A stretch of DNA of 64,000 nt from Marthasterias glacialis. Taxonomy: Eukaryota; Echinodermata; Asteroidea; Forcipulatida; Asteriidae. Under the pieces are notes generated by a model. It made no database searches and had not been told where the DNA came from. It was given only the letters and a program-made list of their open reading frames with translations. The translations under genes and the position numbers were made by a program. Shown here piece by piece: positions 43,556-54,135 of the stretch (positions are counted from its first letter, which is position 1; the number at the start of each line of letters is the position of its first letter). The DNA lies in assembly GCA_911728455.2 (NCBI GenBank), contig OU452219.1, positions 6,384,320 to 6,448,319 on the forward strand, written 5' to 3'.

Positions 43556-46500
43556 TTACATTTTGGACATCACCAAAACATTCTCCTTTTTTATCAGGTC
43601 TGGTGAGATGTCTTTGATGGAGGCACATCCTGAAAAAGAAGTAAACAAATTGAGAGGTTGAAATTGAAATCTTGTAAATAACTCACTTTTCAGACAACTC
43701 ACGTTTCCAAGCGTCAATTATGTTTAAAATAATGTACATGTGGCATCCTTTCTCACTTTACTTTCAGGAATAATATTCAATAATCTAATCAGTGACAATG
43801 TCAAAAAAGAGGATTTACACAATAATAATGTGTATAATTTAATATGTACTTTTCCCAGCCAAGTAAGCCCCCCCCCCCCCCCCCCCCCCGCCTCAAAGCG
43901 CCTCGCACTATTATTACCCCCTGTTCATCAGACACTCTAAATATTCCTGAACCCATCTCAACTCCTTAGGAGTATGCAGCACTGGCAGCCAAACTGGTGC
44001 ACAGGTTGCAATTATCTTTCACATCAACAGTCTCTGCCCTCACAGTTACCCATTTTCTATGGGTGACGAGGGGCACTTATAGTCAAGTGTCTTGCTCAAT
44101 AACACAAGTGTCACAAACGGGATTCGAACCCACACTTAAATGACTCAAACGCTACACCACTCGAACACAACATGTCATTAGTTTGGTTCCATGCACAATC
44201 ATTCATTGACCCACTGAACAGTACTATTTTTCATTTTGATTGACAATGGAACAACATTAATGCTCTTTATAAGCTCTTGAACCCTCATCCTCACTCTAGC
44301 TTGTGTGTAAACTATTTAGAGTATTCTATTTGCAATTTTAAACATTTGCATATCCTTTTCGTTACTGATCGTTTGTATTGCAATTTATGTCTACAGCTCT
44401 TTTTTTTTTCGAGGCCATTTTAATTTCCCAATGAAGGATAATAAAGTTTTAATCTATCTATCTATGATCTATCTTTCTAATAGTAACTTTGTTAACTCTT
44501 TAAGGGTTAAAGAAAATATACCCAGCTTCTAGAACTTATTTCTAAAATAACTTACCAGAGAGAGCCATTGCAAGACCGAACTCATCCCTAATAATTTCAA
44601 GAACCTTCTTCACTCCTGCTTCTCCCTAGAAATAAAAATGTACAAAGCCACAGTCAAGAAATAGAAGCATCTCCATGCTTCCAATCAGAAATGGGAGACT
44701 GTCAGGACACAAGGGCGTGTTTTGGCGACCTCAACCAGAAACAAGTTTGAGCTTTGGTCATTGGTTTAGCATTTTTGCATGTTCTGTTCAACCACAGTGA
44801 CGCAGCTGTTCCGACCAAACTGTAACCGAGATGTTGGCTTGGTTAGGCTTGGTTTCAAGATGGCTGATTCCACAAACATACAAAAAGTGTCGACAGAATT
44901 CTTTTAAAAATGAAAAATCTTAAAGCATACCAATCCAACAATGTTGATAAAATTACAAAAACTAAGTTCCATTACTTGAAAACAAAAAGAAGGCTGTACA
45001 TTTTGAGAATATTAATTTCTAAGAAATGTCCCCACGTCACAAACTGTTCCTGGTTACCGACCCGTTTTTGCGTAGCTCTCAAAAATTGTTCTGTCTGTGA
45101 ATTTGACGTCAAAACCTTGTTTCTCGTCAAGGTCGCCAAAACACGCCCCAGGTGACACAGACTCACAGGGCCAATCCATTTGTTCTCAAAATATGTGCAC
45201 GCTTATCGGGCTATTGGCCTAACACTTCAGGAATTGCAGATCCCAATTTCATAAAGTTATCATCACAATAGTCTAGGAGCAAGTTCGAGTGTGCACATTT
45301 GGTCGAACTGTGGTTGTCCACTGACTAGCAATGCACATGCGCAGTGACGTATACACTTGAATGACCCTTTAAGTAATCTAGTTTAAACTCTATGAGTTTA
45401 AACACAATTCTTTGTCGGCACTGATACGTGCGCTTCCATGACTTTGCACATTCTGCAATAGCGTCACTGGTTCCCTTCTGTGCTTCAGACAGGTTGGCAT
45501 GAAACAAGGCTGCCGGGAACAGGGATGAAACCAAGGTCTTGAGGCTGGTTCCAAATGGTCAACAACAGCAGTCAACCAATGGTCGACCAGCCTGGGTTCG
45601 GGTCAAGATGGTCGACCTTTAGTTAACCATAGTGCTCACTCGAACTTGCTCTAGGTTGCGCCATTTTGGGAGTCAATGTCCCTGTGTGTTAAAACAGTGT
45701 ACTGCACATTTTAAGCAATGCAGCGTTTATCTGCTAACCATAAAGTTTACGTGCAGTTTGACTGCGTGCCATAGCTGTTGCGATGTATTCACCCATGAAC
45801 AAGCTGCTCGGATTAGTCTATATAACTATCATCTGGCAACAGTTAAAGGCATTAATGTAATGATATTCAAACTAACTTATTACAACTGCACACAACTGTT
45901 TTATTTTGTCTATATATTTCTGTGTGTGCCAGCTAGAGAGGAGCCTCCACAGGAACTTTGTTTCTTTTCTGTTACCTTTTAGCTGGTTCTACTCTTTCCT
46001 TTTGTCAACGTCATTTCAAATATTTTTCTTGCCCGAGAAATGAAATAAATACAAATATAATGCAATATTTACATTTAAACAAAACGAAAGATATAAAACC
46101 CCCATATAAATCTGTTGTCAGAAATATGGTTCACTTACATCATAAGCCAGTCCCCAAATGGCAGGTCGACCGATGAAGACAGCTCTAGCACCCAAGGCCA
46201 GAGCCTTCAAGACATCAGTGCCTTTCCTTATTCCTCCATCAAGGTACACCTCTATGTTGGACCCACGCACTGCTTCCACCACCTCGGGCAATGCGTCTAT
46301 CTGAATATATACAAAAAAACATCACAATTAATGATAGTTTGATAACTGCTTTAAAATATTTTTTTTTTAATGATTTCCAGTGTGCATATTTTGTAACTTT
46401 GAAACATTGTCGGCCGCCAGTTTGAAAGTTACATTTGAACACAAGTCTAAGTATGTGATATTAAAGCATGCGAGCAACACTGGTAATATTGTCAAAGACC

Positions 46501-49500
46501 AGTATCCGTACTTTATGCGATGTGAAATATACGTGAAATAACAAACCTGTGAAAGTTTAAGCTCAAGTCATCGGAGTCACAAGAAAATAGTGAAAAACCC
46601 CATTTTATGTTTTCAGTGTTGTTAGTCATCGGGTTTTGGACTCACAAAATCAAAACTAGTCATTAACTAAATTTCTAAAGAAGTACACATTTCAGGCAAA
46701 AATATTTTAAGGGAAGTTTTCCACCATGACCACCTTTATACAATTTTGGTTATGTGCAAATCTGTGAACATTTATAGTTTCAATCTTACCAATGTTGTGC
46801 CCACCATTTAAACAAAGTGCATACTGTCAGCATCGTTTGACATTTCTTACACAGTGCATTGAGAGAGTAAATACAACTGCGACTGATGTACCATGATAAG
46901 GTCAATTAGATTAACATCTGTCAATTAGATTGTTTTCACTCACTGTTGCTAGGACACCATCAAGCTGCCTTGCTCCATGGTTTGATACAACAATGCCTGA
47001 GATGTTGTGTTTGACAGCCAGACGAGCATCCTCAGCTGTAGCATAAAAAATGACAATCAATGTCTTCAGCATTTCAAAATCTATCGTCTTTTCCAGCACT
47101 GCTGGTATAATAAATGCTGAGTTTTACAACTGTGGTGGTAGATCTTTAGATCATAGTTAAGACATCTTTTGGGAGATCTCAATGATGACAACCTGTGGCC
47201 CAGTCTTGTGTCTTAGATCTTAGATCAGTGACCATAGGTTTCAACCAGTCTGACAAGACAAAAAAGGCATCCTTCTTCTGACTGGTGATTCTTAGACCTA
47301 TAGACCATGTGACCTTTGTTTACAAAAAAGTGACCTAAACACTCCAGGGCCTTTCTGGCAGGCAGAATACTACATTTGTCATGGGACATTTTACATTTTG
47401 TGTCATAATTTCCACAAAAATTCAAGAGTTATAAAAGTAAAAGCTGAGTAACTTTTGAGATGTGCCCCCACTTCTTCATATCAAAAGTTGATAAAAAGCA
47501 GACGGTGCAATCGCCATAAAATGTAACATTTGATGTTTTCTTCCATTGAGCTGTGTACAGATCGTGCCTGCAGGAAGTCCAGGCTCTGTGACTCTTTTGT
47601 AAATCTGTGATGTCACAGGTTACATGGTCTATACATCTAGGATCTACCAAAATCGACAACCTACTAAACTATAAGCAATAGAAAAATCACAAAGCAGGTG
47701 TCAGTGATTTGATGTAAAATACCTCTCCAATAGCACTTCATCATGTACCCCATTACCTGTGAGTATTCCTTTCAGGACGATGGGCATCGATGTAATTGTC
47801 TTGAGCCATTCAATGTGTTCCCAGTTCAGAGTAGGATCTATGAGTGAAGCGACATAAGCAGCCAGACCCGAGTCATCAGGGTCCTTCACACCGCTTGAAT
47901 GTTGAGCTTTCATGCTGAAGTTGGCTAACCTGTTGATAAAGACAACCTCCCAGTTAAAAACTAAAGGGCTAAGTATCAGCTAAGAAACCTCTTTGCAGAG
48001 GAAACTCTGATTATCAGTCAAATTAATCTTGCATCCCAGTCTCTAAAACCTTTCCCCCATACCTGAGATGGGATGGCAAAGAGAACTTGTTTCTAACGTC
48101 TGCTAGTCTCCTCCCTAATACAGGCGTGTCCACCGTAACAAACAGTGCCTTGTAACCCTCTTGCTCTGCCCTCTTGACAAGATCCCTAATGACGGTACGA
48201 TCTCGGTAGACATAGAGCTGAAACCAGCGTAGACCTGCAGGTGTGCAAGCTTCTGCTACCTCCTCAATTGTGGATGTGGCCCATGAACTCAGAATGACGC
48301 CAGTGCCAAGTGATGAGGCCGCTTGAAAAAAACAAACATTCATAATCATATTTTTAATAACATTTTTATTGATCTCTTTGGAACTGAGCTGTCATGTAAC
48401 AAGCATAATTAGTGTCATTCGATCTTGTAGTTTTTGTTTGTTTGTTTGTTTGTTTGTTTGTTTGTTTGTTTTTTTTGCATCTCCTGATGCTACCATTATT
48501 AGCCCTGTCCAAATTCATCAAATAGGAGATCGAGAGATGGTAGGTGGCAGCACATCAACAGACCTTTATCAATCTGCCACCATCTTGGTCATGTTCCCAG
48601 TATCCAATTACAGTAATAGATGCTAATATTCACTGTGCAAAAAGGAACCAGACTATTTGCCCTTCCAGCCTGGGCTTGGTTACATTGATTTGAATGGGAG
48701 AAAATCAAGATGGCCGCACCATGTTAAAGGTCTATTTCCATTGATTACATAAATCTTGTCATTTGCATATTTGAGAGAGCAAGGGATTTCACCCAGTTAA
48801 GTCTGATGCCATCTAGTATTTCAAGAGTTTCCCAAATTTCCATTGAGGTGTGATATTTAAGTTTTTTACGGGGCCTTAGGGCAAGGCATTTGTTTTCCTA
48901 GGTAAAGGGCACCGCTACGACTGAGGGAATTTAACATTTCTACTGGATCATTTCAACAGGCCCCAAGGCAATGACTGTGGAGGCAATTGCCTCCATTGCC
49001 TCTGTGAAGTATCACGTCTGTTACACATTTCTTGTCGAGAGCACATTTATGAGAAAACTGGGTTTCAATTGGTAAGTCGATCTCATGCCACCTTGCTTTT
49101 CTTCAGTCACCCGTTGTGTGTTCACTGCACAAAGACTTTGTTTACAGCCCACATCTAGTGTAATACAGTAATCGTATCCCTCAATCCTCCTGACGGTCGT
49201 AGACCACAGGGTTATGTTAAATCATATGTTAAAATTGTGCACTTTTTCGGGGGTGGGGGGGGACCTTTTCTATTAACATTTTAAAGGGAACATGTAAATG
49301 GTGAGGAAAAAAGTTTCAAAAAAATTGCAAGATTTTAAACACATGGTCTGTCATAGCTGTTAGGTCTAGGGGATGTGACGAGAGAACTCTACGATTATCA
49401 CACCTACATCTAGTGCACCATCAACTCTGAGACCTAGCACATTATACCTCTTGCTGTTGCCACCTCCCCGTCGCTGTGTGCCATACGTTGCATCGCTGTG

Positions 49501-50720
49501 GGAGCTACACCTATAGGAAAGGCAATCTCTTGGCCCAAGATGGTGGTGCGAAGGTCTCGTCTGGAAACATCCCTCAGCAGTTTGGGCCTCAGTCGATATC
49601 TGTGCAAATTGACCATATATTATTTATCAATCATTAATGACATTTCTTTTATAAATTATTTAGATTCTTAATACTTATTTGCACAGTTAGTGCGAGACAA
49701 AGAATCTCAAGTTATTTAACCAATGTGTTCAATAAACAAATAAATATGAGTAAATGAAGGGATGGATGGATAGATGAATGAAATGATTTGTGCCATTTCT
49801 ACAGTCCCAATTAAGCACTTTCAGATCTCATAATAGAGGGTATGCACAGCCGTTTTCCTACAGTAAACTTACGGCTGTTTTGACCTCGTGAGGGCGCTGT
49901 TGTACATATCTCTATGGGACTCATGACGTCAGACGCATAAGGTCTATTATGTGCCATCCTGTTTAAGGGACAGATTTGTTTATTTCGAACACTCACTGCT
50001 CACTTATTTCTACCCCTTGACATTCAAATTCCAAACACGTCTCTGAAAGGTGCATGAAAGTTCAAGCTTGAGTTGCAGCTGGCAATGAGTGTTCAAAACA
50101 AATCTGCACACTGAACGAGCAAGATGGCGCATCATATGAACCTGCAAGTGCTTATTGCATGCCATGGCATTGATCTCGTTTGGAGGATGGAGGAATACGA
50201 TCGTCGCAAATAAGAATGGAGCACCATTTATAGTCTGATAATATAGACCCAGTAACTGGGGTGCTGACCTCCTTTTTTGAGATTTTGACATAATCGGTCG
50301 TCGACAGATAAATGTCAAAATCTCAAAAAAGGAGTTCAAACGATAATGTCAAAATCTAAAAAAAAAGGGGTTCAGCGCCCCAGTTACTGGGTCTAACTCT
50401 AAGTCAGCAGCAATAATAACAACTAACAGCACTAGGCCTACTTCTTTCATTCATGATTCAGGGCTGTCCCAAAATCAAAAGTTACTGCCCTGGGGTGGTA
50501 GGCTTTCCCCCTGGTATTTTACTATTTATTAATACTACTAATACTAAAAGTAGTACTACATTCCTAATATAAATATTAACCTTTTAAAAGCGTCCTCATT
50601 GTCCCTCAACGTTTGCTCGTCATTCGCCCCACTTTGGTAGTAATCGAAAGCATTCTTTGGGAGACGTCTTCTTGCTATAGCCTCAAAGTCTCCCAAACAC
50701 ACAGGCAGTGTCGACACCAT
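43556..50720 (-). CDS. HAO1: (S)-2-hydroxyacid oxidase / glycolate oxidase, copy C (canonical), complete
   Basis: It oxidises glycolate and related short 2-hydroxy acids to 2-oxo acids with FMN and O2 in peroxisomes. Exons in gene order: 50720-50581, 49599-49448, 48321-48063, 47929-47757, 47035-46944, 46300-46139, 44625-44556, 43629-43556. All have AG/GT borders and consistent phases; the product is 373 aa (human HAO1 is 370). It is a single FMN TIM-barrel domain. Every pocket and catalytic residue expected from spinach glycolate oxidase is present: Tyr27 (Tyr24), Trp111 (Trp108), Tyr134 (Tyr129), Asp162 (Asp157), Arg169 (Arg164), Lys237 (Lys230), His261 (His254) and Arg264 (Arg257). The last residues SKM are a PTS1 variant. 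It is first in transcriptional order of the three-gene array and probably keeps the ancestral role. Confidence 0.95.
43960..44168 (-). mobile_element. tRNA-derived SINE, minus strand
   Basis: On the minus strand, TGGTGTAGCGTTTGAGTCA (A-box-like) precedes GGGTTCGAATCCC (B box). It is followed by a body with CACTTGACTATAAGTGCCCC and ends near AACTCCTTAGGAGT. It lies in the last intron of HAO copy C. Confidence 0.65.
44700..45020. repeat. Dispersed repeat, copy 2 (partner at 31020-31490)
   Basis: It shares the ordered blocks listed for the first copy, in the same orientation, inside HAO copy C intron 6. Confidence 0.65.
47290..47640. repeat. Dispersed repeat, copy 2 (partner at 15355-15705)
   Basis: Same orientation and block order as the GLO1 intron copy. 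It lies in the HAO copy C intron between exons 5 and 4. Confidence 0.65.
48436..48472. repeat. (GTTT)n microsatellite
   Basis: Nine uninterrupted GTTT units followed by a T run, in a copy C intron. Confidence 0.9.
49168..49402. mobile_element. Inverted-repeat element related to 60797-60997
   Basis: The ends GTAATCGTATCCCTC and CTACGATTATCAC are inverted. Shared inner words are CCTGA.GGTC.TAGACC, ACATGGTCTG, ATAGCT.TT and GGGATGTGAC. It lies in HAO copy C intron 2. Confidence 0.55.
50244..50395. mobile_element. 152-bp hairpin MITE (family of 12757-12858)
   Basis: TAGACCCAGTAACTGGGGTG is mirrored by GCGCCCCAGTTACTGGGTCTA-type text at the right. GATTTTGACATAATCG/CGATAATGTCAAAATC arms are partly duplicated inside. 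TA sits at both ends. It lies in HAO copy C intron 1. Confidence 0.8.
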
Positions 50721-51014
50721 TTTTATTGCTCCGTGATGAACTCTGACTCTTCGTGCACAATGTTTTTATTGTTGTTCATACGTGTCATACACACACAATT
50801 AGTCAGCTGAGCTGAGACAGCCGACGCACACGAAGCATGAGGTCAAGGGCAAATTGCAGACCCTGCAGTAGCTGGGTTCTATTCTAACTTTTATTTGAAA
50901 CTGTAGCCTTTTTCATATTGGGATTCAGGGCACCATACATATCTTTGTAGTGTCGTCTGCTAAACCAGATTCTGAAAACTTGCGCTGCCTTCCGTTGGAG
51001 GGGCTTACTACAAT

Positions 51015-51042
51015 CATGGAGGTAGAAATTTCTACCTCCATG
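51015..51042. repeat. 28-bp perfect palindrome upstream of HAO copy C
   Basis: The arm CATGGAGGTAGAAA is followed directly by its exact reverse complement. It is about 295 bp upstream of the copy C ATG, so a regulatory role is possible but unproven. Confidence 0.95.
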
Positions 51043-52265
51043 CTACAATACAAAGAGACGGAACCTTATAAGCCGGAGCCGAAGCCGAACGTGGTTTCGA
51101 AAAGGGTCAATGATTTTTGATGATGATTGACCAAGACCAAATTTACTAAAAAAACAAGATAGGACACTAAATTGTGCCGTTCGCTGCACGCAGATATGTA
51201 ACGCTATGACTCGGCAAAATTGACCGTGGGGAAGGGCGTCATCGCGCGGTGAGATAGGTATAAAGTCACGGAAGATGCATGATGGCAAGTCGGCTGATAG
51301 GGGGCATTTCGGTCACTTCGTACCCAAAATTTCTTACCCAAGTCACTTCGGGCAAATTCGCATTAAAGATAACGATGTAAAGGACAAAAATGACTATTGA
51401 AATAATAATTATTGCAAGATATCCATCTTAAAATTTTATAAATCTAAGAAAGGGTTCCTATATAGGATTTACAAGGGAATTGTAGCAAATTGTAGAAAAA
51501 AAAAATACGAACTGAGTTTACACATCGGTGTGTGGGCAAAAACCACAAATAATATTGTTAACCCCGACGCAAAAAAAGACAGACAAACAAAACCAGCTAT
51601 TATATTTTCTTGATAATTGAGAAGATAAACAGTTTTTAATGTGATCAAGTTGACATATTTTTCCAAATTTCGGGCTGAAGAAACTACAGCTACCCATTTG
51701 CATTAGCTTCTTCTCAACCCATTTAACTTTGGTTCCTCCTGATTGTGCACAAAAATAAAACACTGAATTCAGTGTAGGCCTACTGTGTGTTTTAGAGGCT
51801 AAAAAGTGCTCTTCCGAAATCTTTGAATATCTAAACCTCGTTTCTAGAAAACAATTCAATGTGTAGCCACACTACATATTACCGATCTGCACTTATGCTG
51901 GTTGTTTTGAAGCGAAAAACGCCAAATTGGTCATTCCATGAAGTTGGGCCTCCAAGTGTGACATTTTTCAATGTTATCTTTAATCAATAAAATGTTGATT
52001 CTAAATGCTTATCAATTATCACATTTTATTTGGCTGTTGAAAGTATTTTAGAAAGTTTCAAAGCCTTCCCGCACCATCTTGCCTGATACTATTTTTGCTA
52101 ATATTCTAAAAAAGCAAAACAAAAACGATGTTAACAGGGGAATGGTTGTTACACATATTTTTCATTATTATGGAAGAACAAATTTACAATGTTCAACAGA
52201 AACTTGATGCCAAATTCATATACAAATAACTTTTTACAAGCATAAGACAATTAAGGACATGTCAC

Positions 52266-52316
52266 GATGTAACGGGGACACCAATAATGTCACACATATG
52301 GTGTCCCCGTTACATC
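52266..52316. repeat. Hairpin with 18-bp perfect arms and 15-nt loop
   Basis: GATGTAACGGGGACACCA pairs exactly with TGGTGTCCCCGTTACATC. Outside the arms, CAC and GTG continue the pairing after a one-base bulge. Confidence 0.95.
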
Positions 52317-53545
52317 CGTGCAGGCACGGTATCACATTATTTTATATTACAACTCAGTAACTGAGTACAACCTTTTTATGATTCATGCCCAAATGCTATT
52401 CCGAAGTAGTGAGGTAAAAAATGCTCAATTCACAATGCACAATCAGTTCTATCTCAGTACAGCAGTACAGTTTCCGAATAAGATTATTATATTATTGATA
52501 CCCATTCATCTTCAAGCCCTGCAGGTTGTCGTCCTTTACTACATAAATGGACAAAGAGGTCGTTTGCGAAAATTGTTTTTATTCAACTTGATGAGTTTAT
52601 TTGGATGTGTCATTTTGTAGTGACGATTGATTCGAATACTACTGGGTCAAAGTTTTACTAACATACTAATCAATCTCTGTTGATGAAGTTGGCAAATAAA
52701 ACCCTGCCAGAGACCGCACCGTCTGAACTCTGAAGTCTCTCATGGGGCTCAACAGCAAAGCAACGCCCGGTCGCTTGGCCATAGAGTTGCCATGGGAGGC
52801 ACGAAGGGCGCATATAACTGATAGCTAGGAAGTTCCAATTCCAACTTGTTTTAACGTCAGCGAAGCTTGAAAGACAAACTAAATTGGATTGTTCATTCTT
52901 CCTGCTGCACGTGTTACATCAAAAACAATCAGAAAGCTTTGTTAGATTTGTTTTGCTTTTTCCTTAGTTTGAATAAACAGAAACATTCTTCATAATTATT
53001 TAACGGCTATTCAACTATTTAAACATTTGTTACAAACATCAACTCTAATTAAAAAAATTCGAATTTTATGAATTAACAAATAAACTTTTAAAGATTACAT
53101 TTAAATCTTAATTAGTTGTAAGCAGTTTTTAAAAGCCAAATGATTAAATGTATTTCAATGAATTATGTAAATTGCAACATTAATAAAACAAACATTACTT
53201 CAATGTTTTTTTGTAACAGATTATCAAGGGACAAACTGGATGGCACAATATTGCCTTTTTAAAACAATAAGTGGTTCAAAAATGTCTATTAACTAATATA
53301 TGGCAATATCACTGATAAACAGGTATTCTTCAGAGAAAACTGTGTGTTTACAAGTTATTGCTTTTTGTTGAAGCTGTTGTATGATTGTTTCTATCTTGTC
53401 TTGGAGTTTTACCTTTCCCCTGGATGACCTTATTTCAGACGAATTTCAGATGAATGAACTGTACCAGTACAAAATCTATACTTTAGATTAACATCATCCA
53501 ATAATTGTTTGTACTTAATCAAAACTCTGCCATCTAAATACTACT

Positions 53546-53663
53546 ACAATAGACCGATCCATTAAGCTCCGCCCACTGTGACTCTTGTCATACTTTTTGT
53601 TGCAAATCACGTCTGTGATTGGCCAACACAGCAAGGGCGGGCCTTAATAGATTGGCCTGTTGT
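53546..53663. mobile_element. 118-bp MITE with inverted ends
   Basis: ACAATAGACCGATCCATTAA and the inverted TTAATAGATTGGCCTGTTGT bound the element. Inner CTCCGCCC/GGGCGGG also pair. Confidence 0.75.
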
Positions 53664-54135
53664 GAAAATCTGACGATAATTTTGTCAATCACTTGGCATG
53701 AGGGGCCGTAATGAATAACTGGCAAACAATTTCACTCCTGAAATAAGAAAAAGTTTTCAAGGTAAAGTTTTATTCATTACTTTGGCCCCTTTCAATGAGC
53801 CATTTGCGAGTAAGATTTGAATGATGTCTGATGTTCCAAGCCATGTGACATAGCAACACTGGGGATTTAGATCTGAGGAATTCAAATTGAATAGTTACTT
53901 GTGACCGAGCAAGGCAACGTACACGACATTAAAATCTAAACCGCAAACAGCTTATTACTGATGCAGTGCTATTTGGTCGAGTTTTTGTTGTTGTTCCGGG
54001 GACATTAATATATACATTTTCTGACTGTCAAAGGAATACATTGCTGTAACATGCTTTGGCAAATTATAAATATTATAGCTGGGAGGTGCAATCTCTGTGG
54101 GATCTAAAACACTCTTTGAGACTACATCAAGTGAG

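Larger units (their letters stand above)
50721..54135. other. Intergenic DNA between HAO copy C promoter and the bHLH-HMG gene 3' end
   Basis: No exons were recognised. The copy C promoter should lie just above 50720. The interval holds a 28-bp palindrome (51015), a long hairpin (52266) and a MITE (53546). An open frame ending at 53955 overlaps the last bHLH-HMG exon in another frame. Confidence 0.5.
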
